From: a virus
IMG/VR virus record: IMGVR_UViG_3300035487_000961
Span: 1 to 27,094 of that record
Length of the DNA stretch: 27,094 nucleotides
Strand: one strand, 5' to 3'
The position numbers and the translations under genes are program-made. The notes beneath the pieces are model-generated. The model saw only the letters and a list, made by a program, of their open reading frames with translations, was not told the DNA's origin and ran no database searches. How positions within the stretch are numbered: the first letter of the stretch is position 1; every line of letters starts with the position of its first letter. This document shows positions 17,401-25,463 of this stretch, in pieces.

Positions 17401-19718
17401 CACATGAGTGGTTCTATATGGATAGGCCGCCTGGTTATGTTAGACCATATGATGTTAATAATGATTTTAATTATGTTAATTTTATTAGAGATTTTACTTT
17501 AAGCAAAGATTTATTCCTTGGCGTTGATAATGATTATTTTGATAAATTAATGGTATCTGATGGCTTAGAGGTGGGATTGTTTAATGCAAAGCCTTGGGTT
17601 GTAGAACAAACACCTCCGCTATGGAATATGACTGCTTTTCTAAAATCTGAAATAGTTAAAAAATATACATTAATAGAAAGAGGTAATGACATAGGGTTTG
17701 CTAGCACCTTCTTTAAGGGTATTAAAGTAACGTTTAAATCTAGAAAAGAATTTACTGCTGATAAAGCAACTGAATTTATTAAGAATACTGAGTTTAATGG
17801 TTATAAGTTTAGCACTATTGTTAAGATTAATAAAACTGCAGATGCTAATGGTGTTAATGGTATAGAATATGATGTAATACAGAATAAAGCACATAAATTT
17901 GTGATACTTTTTATTACACTAACGATTAACGATTTATTTATAGATAGTGAGCTGGCAACCAAACAACTATACGAATTAAACCATGCGATGGTTGAGGTTT
18001 CCGGAGTGAGCAATAATGATACGTGGAAATATGCTGATATTAATATATCTGGTGGTTTAGATTTTGTAAATGCTGATTTCTCTGGTACTGGACCTTATAT
18101 AGTATCTGGTATCGTTGACTCAAATGGAGCAGCTCCAGACTTTGAAAACCAGATTACAACTGGTGCGAATGGATTATATGGTAAACTTAAAATAACTTTC
18201 ATTGCCGGAACTTCATACATTGCCACAATACAATCCGTAAATTCTAGTAATGAATTAGTATTACAGAGTATTCCGCATTTGGAGGGTGCTCCTACTAGCT
18301 TATTGCCGACATCTTTGCTGACTCAATATTTACAACAAAACGCAGAGTACAGTTATATAGGAGGTGGTGTTAATGCCCATAAAAATATTTTAGAGAAGAT
18401 TTCAATTAATAATGTATCAAGTCTATTAAATTCAGGAAGTTCAGATATTAAATACACGACAATTGATGTTGATGGAACTGTTTCAAATAATAGGTTTATA
18501 ATTAACTTTGATGGGGGTAAAGAAATTATTAAGGAAGCAAAGTTAACAGTAACTGAAGATATTGAGAAGCCAAAATCATATAAGTTAAACTCAGGTAATA
18601 TTGGTTATAATATAGTAGAAGATACTCCATATTATCCTTTCTTGATTAGACATTCCGGTAACTATACTGTGGACATGAGGCCAGTTATTACCTTTACAGA
18701 CATATACACTCATTTTAAAGTTGATCGCCCGTATATTTCAATAAGTACTATTGAGCAAAATTATAATGAAGTGTTATATAAACATTCTATGACTAGGCTT
18801 TATGAAATAGAAATAGCAAGGGCTTATTATAATAAGTATAATAGAACTGGGGTTTCATTTAATCTTGGATTTATAAAAGATAGCATAGAACAAGTTGAGC
18901 TTTATCCTACAGAGGGTGGAGATCATGATAAAAACTGGGGTATGATTAAGAATCATTTTTACCATAAAGTGAATGAGGTTAACACAACTGGTGTTACTAA
19001 ATTAACAGCATCAAGTGAATTTACACCTCTTTATCCACTTATTAGTGAAATCGCTATTGACAAAAAAGACATTAATGTGTTTAGATCTTCTTGGGATTCT
19101 AATTATTATACTAGAGGACTCGTTAGTGGTGGTTCAATAAATGTACCTGGTACTTTTGATGTAATAGAAGAGAGGTCATATTTAGCATCTACAATGATGT
19201 CGTTGGAGAATTCATATAACTTATTAAGCTATACATCTAGTGTAGTTAATAGTAAAGAAGAATTAGATGATATTCTTAGAAACTCAAACAACACAACAGA
19301 TGTGGTTTTGTTTGAAGATAAGAGTACTATTATTGCTGATTTTTATTTAAATGAAGTTATCTATAAAAGACTTAGAGACTCTGGTGTGTTGGCAACGATG
19401 AATTTATACGTGAAACCAGCAGATTCAATTGGCGATAAAACTAGCCTGGTGGATGACTCAGAATCATACGCAATTAAAAATCTATTAAATGTGTTTACTG
19501 TAGATAGTTTAAATCTATTTACTAAAGCGTTTAAAGGATCTGGGTCGAATATTATTAACAGTAATACTGTTGATGATTTAAGTACTAATGGTTTTTCTGT
19601 TGATGTTAACTTTGGGTATAAACCACACGCTCAAACACCTCTTAATTTCAGATTGATATATAATAAAAGGTTAGGCTATTCATATGATATTAAGCCTATG
19701 ATAAAAATAAAGTCTTAA
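14487..19718 (+). CDS. Giant virion structural protein (1743 aa), unknown family
   Basis: At 1743 residues this is the largest gene here and I cannot assign a family. The N-terminus FQINGEEYTGTALAACKLAL (about 5-24) is followed by a short beta section. From about 115 to 265 it has a motif-rich domain (NVARPLLRTNPKLTTNIKII, YSYDIAHFFNSKKTPYDIAY, KLYEEKFRIFAPIWADLNMP) that looks like a conserved phage structural core. The remainder is mostly beta-rich with many Asn, Asp and Tyr residues. There is no signal peptide, obvious hydrolase motif or collagen stretch, and only short helical parts. It is preceded by a 54-base gap with a candidate promoter and hairpin, and followed after one base by the collagen-type fibre. 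Size and position suggest a long tail-fibre base or outer-baseplate scaffold. This is inference; a host-recognition role is possible. Confidence 0.6.
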   Translation: MAILSFQINGEEYTGTALAACKLALDGTLRYFNADRYGIPIVDVPIYIDSDGLIDDKFIEDEHGTKDPNKQYWYKTNLGYVIRVGEDGIIREVFTCTNEEAPKPNFLTESNYKLDNVARPLLRTNPKLTTNIKIIADGGNKIYLESIDATKDLASIKYKRNEISPAGYYSYDIAHFFNSKKTPYDIAYRTRRTESDLSVLDDYQSQLEEDYQYGATLNYSKLYEEKFRIFAPIWADLNMPKKFVIFKVAKPATSTAFDDTADGNLARIQSMLANAEIVKTFDLTNNSSIGQYIRNHVQDERFPASPLTFSFEKNEKSSYNGIDLVKGGFTSKPEYLHNDLVRTDKPLIEANDFITDGFKRNSMVSANILNLEFLFDDLTAADYSVNRYFGLYVDDIDSGLGEISSSNYGKLKFKSVDSYVMPELGYSGIPSSKLIQTTPTLGYVSLADKYFKIDSNSYYDESNLDLNVIDSGDEITKNLGIKDTGKSINIEEYQARGFDFVKFKIKATPIINDNIAIVGTKEEAYNFKFIKHTPGETITVTDASGPRFSFFTGPTQADGFANFKAGFDASTLATLMYFSQDSNSVYLTETLAGLGDLELAITGAPNNILKVTKIYTNVNLNENTVYAAGPGVLQKGRFEGNKFSQDGKLSDIAIAISAAINNLKDFTSFNSGEYVYVKSNIAGYRTMQNAFLINSGNNVDFIDADNVDADNLLGLGANVTGDWAAHYFNGGHNENQSVLISDNTISEVSVGDYIPTKYNNTYNKVIDIVDNIDDITGDFHKLILEDTNSISSGEARLFRENKLLIGLFSAYNVYDLNFDFYDTANSDLKGLGKEKSANIKYNPYKDIKAFLATSEIVGNPPYEGLLPEDVLDEAYDLDPIDYFSNLLPVLENETIEGVASGFLASEFDRLQENNTKEFAINSRVVPNINKWVLKDTLTAREQPYYLNANEAFGRTNFAPDLDVEGRDRKSFTHEWFYMDRPPGYVRPYDVNNDFNYVNFIRDFTLSKDLFLGVDNDYFDKLMVSDGLEVGLFNAKPWVVEQTPPLWNMTAFLKSEIVKKYTLIERGNDIGFASTFFKGIKVTFKSRKEFTADKATEFIKNTEFNGYKFSTIVKINKTADANGVNGIEYDVIQNKAHKFVILFITLTINDLFIDSELATKQLYELNHAMVEVSGVSNNDTWKYADINISGGLDFVNADFSGTGPYIVSGIVDSNGAAPDFENQITTGANGLYGKLKITFIAGTSYIATIQSVNSSNELVLQSIPHLEGAPTSLLPTSLLTQYLQQNAEYSYIGGGVNAHKNILEKISINNVSSLLNSGSSDIKYTTIDVDGTVSNNRFIINFDGGKEIIKEAKLTVTEDIEKPKSYKLNSGNIGYNIVEDTPYYPFLIRHSGNYTVDMRPVITFTDIYTHFKVDRPYISISTIEQNYNEVLYKHSMTRLYEIEIARAYYNKYNRTGVSFNLGFIKDSIEQVELYPTEGGDHDKNWGMIKNHFYHKVNEVNTTGVTKLTASSEFTPLYPLISEIAIDKKDINVFRSSWDSNYYTRGLVSGGSINVPGTFDVIEERSYLASTMMSLENSYNLLSYTSSVVNSKEELDDILRNSNNTTDVVLFEDKSTIIADFYLNEVIYKRLRDSGVLATMNLYVKPADSIGDKTSLVDDSESYAIKNLLNVFTVDSLNLFTKAFKGSGSNIINSNTVDDLSTNGFSVDVNFGYKPHAQTPLNFRLIYNKRLGYSYDIKPMIKIKS

Positions 19719-19719
19719 A

Positions 19720-21933
19720 ATGGCAATCAATATAAAAGAAATTCTACATCCAAATGATTCAGACTCTATTAAGTTTGAAAAGGTTAACTATAATTTTGAT
19801 CAAATATTAGCTAACGGAGGAGGGCCACAAGGGCTCAAGGGCGTTAAAGGGGGCACTGGTGGTACTGGTGCAACTGGTGTTAAAGGTCAAAAGGGAGAGA
19901 TTGGTGTGACTGGAGCAACTGGAGCAACTGGAAACGCTACTACATTATGGGATAGTGTATCGAATTCGGCTAATAACAGTATTATAATTAAGCCAAAGAC
20001 CCAAGGTATTGCAAAATCACCAACGATTTGGCTTGGAGATACAGCATTTATAGATAGTCCAACCGTAGTTGCTGGAAATCAAGATGGCGAGACTAGGTTA
20101 ACATTATCAACAGGAGATAGTTCCGGGCCTAATGTTATAGCTAATTTTTTAAGATATTATAAAGATGCGAACCATGTATTAAATACTACTTGGAGAGATG
20201 ATGGAACAACTACTTGGTTTTCTACTAAGAAAGATTTGGGCTCGGATACATCAATTATTGGAATTGAATTTGAGGCTAATAAATTTAAAATAGATGCAAC
20301 TGGTGGTAATATCACGCTTAATTCAACAAGTGGTGATATTGTATTAAACCCAGGCGTAGCTAATAAAGTTGAGAGCACGAGGCCGGTTGAAATAACAGGT
20401 TATTTAGATGTTAACAGCACAAGCCACGTTAAAATAGCAGCCGGAGTAGAAAGTGATCGTCCGGCCAGTGCTGCTACTGGTATGATTAGGTATAACACAG
20501 ATACCTCTTCGTTTGAAGGATATCATGATACTGCTTGGAAGGGCTTGGGTGGTGTTATTGATAGCGATCAAGATACTTATATTGTAGCAGAGAAGAATAC
20601 AGATGAAGATATTTTAAGATTTAATGTTGGAATTGGCGCGACGCTTGTTGGGATTGAAGTAGCTACAATGGGCGAAGACAACACTGATGGGAATCTACCT
20701 ACACAAGATGTTATTATATTTAAAAGAGATCAAATTAATGAAGCAGATGTTATAGTAGAGGAGGACAAGGGCCTTCTTGTTAAAGCAAAAACAGTAGCCT
20801 CTTTAGCAAGTGGTCAAGCACAGCCTGCTAATTCTGGATCTGTTAGAGAGTACAGAAGAATGGATGATTATTTTTATCAAGTGCCTACCTTTTGTGAAGC
20901 TACTACTACTGAAATTACACAGTCGCAGCCATTTGTTACAAATGACGCCATATACAAAGCAGATGGTTTAGGATATACTGATGGTTACCAAAATACAGAG
21001 CTTAGTACATATAACCCAGACGGCCCGATACACCTTTCTGAAGACTTATTCTGGATCCAAAGACAATACAACAATTCAAGTACTACATTAGACTTGACCA
21101 ATGATGGCCCATATGCAATTGCAATGGCAATAGATAAAAATGGTAGTAAATTAAGCTATGTTAAAACAGGGCACTTAGTTCACTGTTGGGGGCAAATAGA
21201 ATATTATCCTGCACCATTAGATATTAATATTGCAGGTAGCGGCACCCTTAACCTTAATGGTGAATGGACTACATGGATGACAAATGGCTCCGGCCAATCC
21301 CCTGCTAACAATAGCACTGGTGATGCAAACCAGCCCATGGCATATAGGGGCGCTAGAGTCGCTGTCTTTTTTGGACCTGAATCAAAGTTTCCATATACTA
21401 ATGCAACTGATGATTGGATTCATTTTAGAATACCGGAAAACGTAAACACTTCTGATAATATGGGTGACTATACTTCCGGAACTACTACCACTAGAAAGGT
21501 TAGGACATATGGTGATAATGCTTACCAAGCTGATATTCAAGAGTATGAGTATTGGGGTTCAATACCTCCAGGAAGGAACTATTTTAATATAGCTAAAGTG
21601 CATCCAAGCTGGGGGCATAACTGGTGGCATAATCAAAAAGAACAGGGCTATGCATATTCTCCGGAGGCTAACGACGGTTCTGCGATGATAGAATATATGA
21701 CCATGGAGGATTTAAGATCTGACGATTCAGTTTTTGGTTCCGGAACCGGTACTGCCCGCAAGGATCGTATAGCTAAATCTGTGATATCTTTTAATTTTAC
21801 TATGCCAACTGACGTAAGGTCATATGATACAATTACCGATACTAGAACCCTTTCATCTGAAGGCTATGTTTCCGGTGGTTCTCCAAGTGCTCCAAGTGCA
21901 CCGGTAACACCCAACACCAATACAAATACCTAG
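19720..21933 (+). CDS. Tail fibre protein with collagen-like stalk
   Basis: A protein of 737 residues. Residues 1-30 resemble the N-terminus of the short fibre at 8192 (IKEILHPNDSDS then NYNFDQIL), suggesting a docking peptide. Residues 35-73 are 13 uninterrupted Gly-X-Y triplets (such as GLKGVKGGTGGTGATG and GATGATGNA), a collagen-like triple-helix stalk. A beta-structured repeat region follows (GNITLNSTSGDIVLNPG). Around 248-290 there is a motif that I associate with marine phage fibres (GMIRYNTDTSSFEGYHDTAW, then GGVIDSDQDTYIVAE). The rest contains beta strands and aromatic loops (NYFNIAKVHPSWGHNWWHN), and the chain ends in a Pro/Ser/Asn/Thr-rich tail. The start follows the previous stop by one base. 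A trimeric adsorption fibre is the likely role; the receptor is unknown. Confidence 0.82.
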   Translation: MAINIKEILHPNDSDSIKFEKVNYNFDQILANGGGPQGLKGVKGGTGGTGATGVKGQKGEIGVTGATGATGNATTLWDSVSNSANNSIIIKPKTQGIAKSPTIWLGDTAFIDSPTVVAGNQDGETRLTLSTGDSSGPNVIANFLRYYKDANHVLNTTWRDDGTTTWFSTKKDLGSDTSIIGIEFEANKFKIDATGGNITLNSTSGDIVLNPGVANKVESTRPVEITGYLDVNSTSHVKIAAGVESDRPASAATGMIRYNTDTSSFEGYHDTAWKGLGGVIDSDQDTYIVAEKNTDEDILRFNVGIGATLVGIEVATMGEDNTDGNLPTQDVIIFKRDQINEADVIVEEDKGLLVKAKTVASLASGQAQPANSGSVREYRRMDDYFYQVPTFCEATTTEITQSQPFVTNDAIYKADGLGYTDGYQNTELSTYNPDGPIHLSEDLFWIQRQYNNSSTTLDLTNDGPYAIAMAIDKNGSKLSYVKTGHLVHCWGQIEYYPAPLDINIAGSGTLNLNGEWTTWMTNGSGQSPANNSTGDANQPMAYRGARVAVFFGPESKFPYTNATDDWIHFRIPENVNTSDNMGDYTSGTTTTRKVRTYGDNAYQADIQEYEYWGSIPPGRNYFNIAKVHPSWGHNWWHNQKEQGYAYSPEANDGSAMIEYMTMEDLRSDDSVFGSGTGTARKDRIAKSVISFNFTMPTDVRSYDTITDTRTLSSEGYVSGGSPSAPSAPVTPNTNTNT

Positions 21934-21966
21934 TAGTATTAAATAGAAGAAATGAATTATTAATTT

Positions 21967-22770
21967 ATGAGTATAATAAAAAACATATTTAGCAACAAGA
22001 ACACCCTTATTTTTATATTGGGTGCTCTTTTTATATTATTATTTTTAAGACAATGTAGTCAAACTGAAAATCTTAAACATGAGCTAGAGATTAGTAAGCA
22101 AGATTCTGATAGAACATTTAATAATTATTTAGCTTCAAAAGATAGTGTTAGAACGTTAACTGCTGAAAACGGCAATTTAATATCTGAAATTAGAAGCTAT
22201 GAATTTGACTTAAATAATCTTAAAGGTGATCAAGGTAAGCTATTGGATAAATACAAGAGGGCTCTTAATCTAAATAAAGATCTAAACAAAGTAAACACTT
22301 TGTTATCAGCTAATGTAGAAATTAAAGATACTATTATAGCGAATACTACAGTAGCTGAAGTTGACACAAATACAACTAAAGTATCGTTTGATAAATTTGA
22401 TGATTTTGGTGGTGGTAATACAAGAAGTCTATTTGGTGAACTGATAATAAGAAGGCTAGATAGTACATATTCTTATAGCGATCCATTTATTAAACTGGAT
22501 CAAACAATTAGCCTAATGGCAGCAATTGAAAATGTTAAAGGTTATAATCAGCTTAAAATATCTACAAGCTATCCAGGTCTTGACGTTTCAGACATTGAAA
22601 ATATAAACCTGATAAATACTAAACTGAACCAGCGTAACACTAAGAAATCCGGATGGAGCATTGGTATTGGCGTTGGATATGGAATAAACTTAAATAATAA
22701 TCAAGTAATTAGCACTGGTCCTTCAATTGGAGTTGGAGTTTACTGGTCACCTAAATGGTTGAGATTTTAA
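21967..22770 (+). CDS. Membrane-anchored coiled-coil protein with C-terminal beta-hairpin (spanin-like candidate)
   Basis: A protein of 267 residues. A short basic N-terminus (K5, K11) precedes one hydrophobic segment (LIFILGALFILLFL, about 14-27), which predicts N-in/C-out insertion in the inner membrane. Residues about 31-120 are a coiled coil with heptad-like Leu spacing (ENLKHELEISKQ, LTAENGNLISEI, LNNLKGDQGKLLDKYKRALN). Residues 228-267 form a Gly-rich amphipathic beta-hairpin (GWSIGIGVGYGINL, then GPSIGVGVYWSP) ending in Phe, like an outer-membrane strand pair. A protein spanning inner membrane to outer membrane would fit a spanin used to fuse membranes in lysis. The Cys at 30 is in RQC, not a convincing lipobox. 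It sits between fibre and virion genes; no endolysin or holin is nearby. A virion or periplasmic structural role is the alternative. It starts after a 33-base gap. Confidence 0.5.
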   Translation: MSIIKNIFSNKNTLIFILGALFILLFLRQCSQTENLKHELEISKQDSDRTFNNYLASKDSVRTLTAENGNLISEIRSYEFDLNNLKGDQGKLLDKYKRALNLNKDLNKVNTLLSANVEIKDTIIANTTVAEVDTNTTKVSFDKFDDFGGGNTRSLFGELIIRRLDSTYSYSDPFIKLDQTISLMAAIENVKGYNQLKISTSYPGLDVSDIENINLINTKLNQRNTKKSGWSIGIGVGYGINLNNNQVISTGPSIGVGVYWSPKWLRF

Positions 22771-22776
22771 AAAACT

Positions 22777-24873
22777 ATGGCACAATCATCTACATATTAT
22801 AGAATTGATAATGACGTCTTAATTGAATTCATATACCACGATCAATCAAACCCTACTGCATATCAGATAGAAGTTGATGATAATGGTAGTGAAGTTAAAT
22901 TTTTAGACACTATACAAGGAGACTCTACTGCAAAAAGACATTTAATTAGTGAGCTTGGTGGCAACGTAGTTAATTTTGATGTAACTGAATCTGCTGGTTA
23001 TCTAGCAATTGAGAACTTTGCAGCCAGAACTCTACTTTTACAAAATGGTAAAACTTATAAATTTAACCTTGCAAGTCTTACAGATCCAACAGCTTTTCAA
23101 ATTACAGGAGCTCTTGGTATTTATACTTACTCGGCAGTTACTAATGTTGCAACATTTACACCTAACCAAAATGGTATAATTGAATATACATCAACTGGAT
23201 TAATTGGTGGTAAAATTACAATAGGAAATAGAGCAAATCCTCTTTTTGCAAACCCAGATGAAAATGCTGGTAATGATATTAATCAGATACTAGGTAGATT
23301 TCATGCAATACAGCATTCAGAAGATCTTACTAAATATGCCCTTTTGGGTTATGATTCAACGGGAGCTTACGACGCTTTTAATTTTATTAACAATAACGAG
23401 GATTGGTCAGGTTCTGATGAAGCTAATTTAATTACATCACAGTCTGGTAACACTGCTAATATAAATTACATAAAGTACGATACAATTAGATTACACTTAA
23501 GAAGTGGGTATAGCTTTGCTTCTAGAAACTATGAAGGCTTCTTGTTTGAAGTAATGGCAGCAAGAACATCTGGTGTTAAAAATAATCTTACTCAATTAGT
23601 TTATTTAAATTCAAGTAATTATGAACATGCTAATCCAAAACCTTTTGTTTTAGGAGAAACTCTTTTTGCTAAATTTATAGAAGTTAAAGTTCCAACGTTA
23701 GTTAATCAAAACCAAGAATTTCTAGATAGATTTTATGGTGATGGTTCTTTAGGGTCTTCAGATCTAGATCCGTTTTCAAATTATGGAATTAGTTTTAAAT
23801 TAATTAATAAACTAACAACGTTAGGGGGATTTGATTATATTGAAACTGGAATAGAAAACATATTTACTATTTCTAGAGAGGATGAATTTCAGGATTTCAC
23901 ATTAGTAGTAGAGGATGCAACTGATGGGGATTATTTTAATATTTATGGAATGAGAGATGGTACGACTGCTGGGTTTGAATCTTATATCTTAGATAAAATA
24001 CAGACTGCTGGAGATGATATTATGGTTCTGTTTGATGTTGATATATTTGAACAAGTTGGTCTATCTGAGATTAAAACATTTACCACAACATATACACAGT
24101 ATGAAGATTTTGATTCTCCAATTGTGTTTAGGCCAGTAATTGTTAATGCTAATATTGCAGTTAACTTTTCTATAGATGTTACAATGAGAATTTGGAATCA
24201 AACTAATAATACACAGATTGTAAAAAGAGCAAGTCTTACTGTTAACCAAGCTGGTAAATATGGTAAAATTTTACAGAAGATTAATGTGAATGGAAATAAC
24301 ACTCTAACTGAGATATACAATATTCTACCTAATCTATCTACAAACAGGAAAATTAGTAATCTTATTTCTAACACAATGCCTAGAAGTATTAAGAAAATCC
24401 CTGCATTTATAGAGAGATATAATGTAGTAATTGGCCAGAGTGAAGTACAATTTAGAGAATCTCTTGTTGGTGGTGTTCAAGAATTAGAAGAGTTAAGTAC
24501 TTCGGAGTACGTTAAAAGCGGAAATCTTAAAGTAGTAATACCGCCAATGACTACGTATATTAAGTTTAAGCTAGCCAAGTCTGTTGATGGTGATTTAACC
24601 AATATTAATCTTGGAGGCGACGTGAACATAGTCTTATCATTCGTGGATGGCAATAATAAACTAACGTTTAATCATATGACTGATAGGTCAATTGACATGG
24701 GTCTTGGTGAGGTGCTTTTTAAAATCACAGAAGCTAACGCTTCATTGATTAGAGGCATGCAAGACAATATATTCTATATTAGTATGGATAACGGAACTGA
24801 TACAACTATGATTACTAGTGGAAGATGGTTTAGAACTGAACCGGCAACAAATGGCTTAGCCGCAAGCTTATAA
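22777..24873 (+). CDS. Virion structural protein with degenerate cupredoxin-like segment, unknown family
   Basis: A protein of 698 residues. Residues about 85-150 follow the pattern of a cupredoxin-like beta fold seen in marine phage proteins: a strand (RTLLLQNGKTYKFNLASLTD), then FQITGALGIYTYSA, then a strand pair (ATFTPNQNGIIEYTSTGLIG, then GKITIG). In typical members the end holds a copper-ligand-like His/Cys loop; here the corresponding loop is YTSTGLIGG with no ligand, so it would be structural. The rest is beta-rich, with no signal peptide, zinc motif or hydrolase motif, and a C-terminal half with several strands (SGNLKVVIPPMTTYIKFKLA). It is 6 bases after the spanin-like gene and 11 bases before a tube-like gene, so it belongs to the tail/baseplate module. 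The general virion call is likely; the specific role is unknown. Confidence 0.55.
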   Translation: MAQSSTYYRIDNDVLIEFIYHDQSNPTAYQIEVDDNGSEVKFLDTIQGDSTAKRHLISELGGNVVNFDVTESAGYLAIENFAARTLLLQNGKTYKFNLASLTDPTAFQITGALGIYTYSAVTNVATFTPNQNGIIEYTSTGLIGGKITIGNRANPLFANPDENAGNDINQILGRFHAIQHSEDLTKYALLGYDSTGAYDAFNFINNNEDWSGSDEANLITSQSGNTANINYIKYDTIRLHLRSGYSFASRNYEGFLFEVMAARTSGVKNNLTQLVYLNSSNYEHANPKPFVLGETLFAKFIEVKVPTLVNQNQEFLDRFYGDGSLGSSDLDPFSNYGISFKLINKLTTLGGFDYIETGIENIFTISREDEFQDFTLVVEDATDGDYFNIYGMRDGTTAGFESYILDKIQTAGDDIMVLFDVDIFEQVGLSEIKTFTTTYTQYEDFDSPIVFRPVIVNANIAVNFSIDVTMRIWNQTNNTQIVKRASLTVNQAGKYGKILQKINVNGNNTLTEIYNILPNLSTNRKISNLISNTMPRSIKKIPAFIERYNVVIGQSEVQFRESLVGGVQELEELSTSEYVKSGNLKVVIPPMTTYIKFKLAKSVDGDLTNINLGGDVNIVLSFVDGNNKLTFNHMTDRSIDMGLGEVLFKITEANASLIRGMQDNIFYISMDNGTDTTMITSGRWFRTEPATNGLAASL

Positions 24874-24884
24874 AATAAAATAAT

Positions 24885-25436
24885 ATGATTCTTAATAGTA
24901 GAAATAATCTTTATGATTTTAAGTTTCCTAGAAACTTTATACCAGCTGAAGTGGCTGCCAAGTATAAGAATTATTTAGATAGAATACCTGGATCTCTTTT
25001 AGCAGAGCCAATCGACTATATTAATTATTCAATACAGGGTATTAATATACCTGGCGTTGCATTTGAACCAACAACACAGGCTGATAATGATGGAACGACT
25101 AGATACCACAGAGGTGCAGTCCCAATTCAAAATACTATTACTAGAGAATTTACAGTGACTCTACAATTATTAGATGGTTTTATTAACTATTGGATAATGA
25201 TGGACACTCTTCTTTATTATTATGCAAGGGCCACGAAAGACCCATATACTCCCCCAATGACCCTAAGAATTCTAGATGCTGAAGGTGCAAGTGTTGCTTA
25301 TATGGAGTTTCAAAAACCAATCATGACATCAATTAATTCACTAGATCTTAATATGGCACAGAATGTTGCTGAGTTTTCAACGTTTGAACTTTCATTCGTT
25401 TACAACAAATTAGATCTTAGAATAGAGATTGATTGA
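24885..25436 (+). CDS. Tail-tube fold protein, gp19/gp54-like
   Basis: A protein of 183 residues, close in size to T4 tail tube gp19 (163). The second half matches the pattern of tail-tube/tube-initiator proteins. A hydrophobic helix with aromatic residues (FINYWIMMDTLLYYYARATK, about 100-119) is followed by a strand set (PPMTLRILDAEGASVAYMEF). Next come the characteristic hydrophobic strand MTSINSLDLNMAQNVAEFST and a final FELSFVYNKLDLRIEI. The N-terminal half carries the first beta strands (YINYSIQGINIPGVAFEPTT). In T4, gp19 polymerises as the tube, and gp54 and gp48 share the fold at the baseplate. Standing apart from any sheath gene and near fibre and wedge genes, this copy may be a tube initiator or junction protein. 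Bulk tube is the alternative. It starts 11 bases after the previous gene. Confidence 0.65.
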   Translation: MILNSRNNLYDFKFPRNFIPAEVAAKYKNYLDRIPGSLLAEPIDYINYSIQGINIPGVAFEPTTQADNDGTTRYHRGAVPIQNTITREFTVTLQLLDGFINYWIMMDTLLYYYARATKDPYTPPMTLRILDAEGASVAYMEFQKPIMTSINSLDLNMAQNVAEFSTFELSFVYNKLDLRIEID

Positions 25437-25443
25437 TATATAC
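25435..25443 (+). promoter_or_regulatory. Candidate promoter element (GATATATAC) before the capsid-targeted protein gene
   Basis: GATATATAC begins on the last two bases of the preceding stop codon and lies 20 bases before the ATG of the next gene. It is one of four GATATATA occurrences in intergenic gaps of this window and is placed to drive the small head-protein and resolvase pair. Evidence is limited to recurrence and position. Confidence 0.33.
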
Positions 25444-25463
25444 AATAAGAAAATTATAAACTA

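Noticed and set aside
22050-22060. Possible lipoprotein lipobox at Cys30 of the spanin-like protein
   Set aside because: The residues before Cys are Arg-Gln, not the small residues a lipobox needs, so a plain transmembrane anchor fits better.
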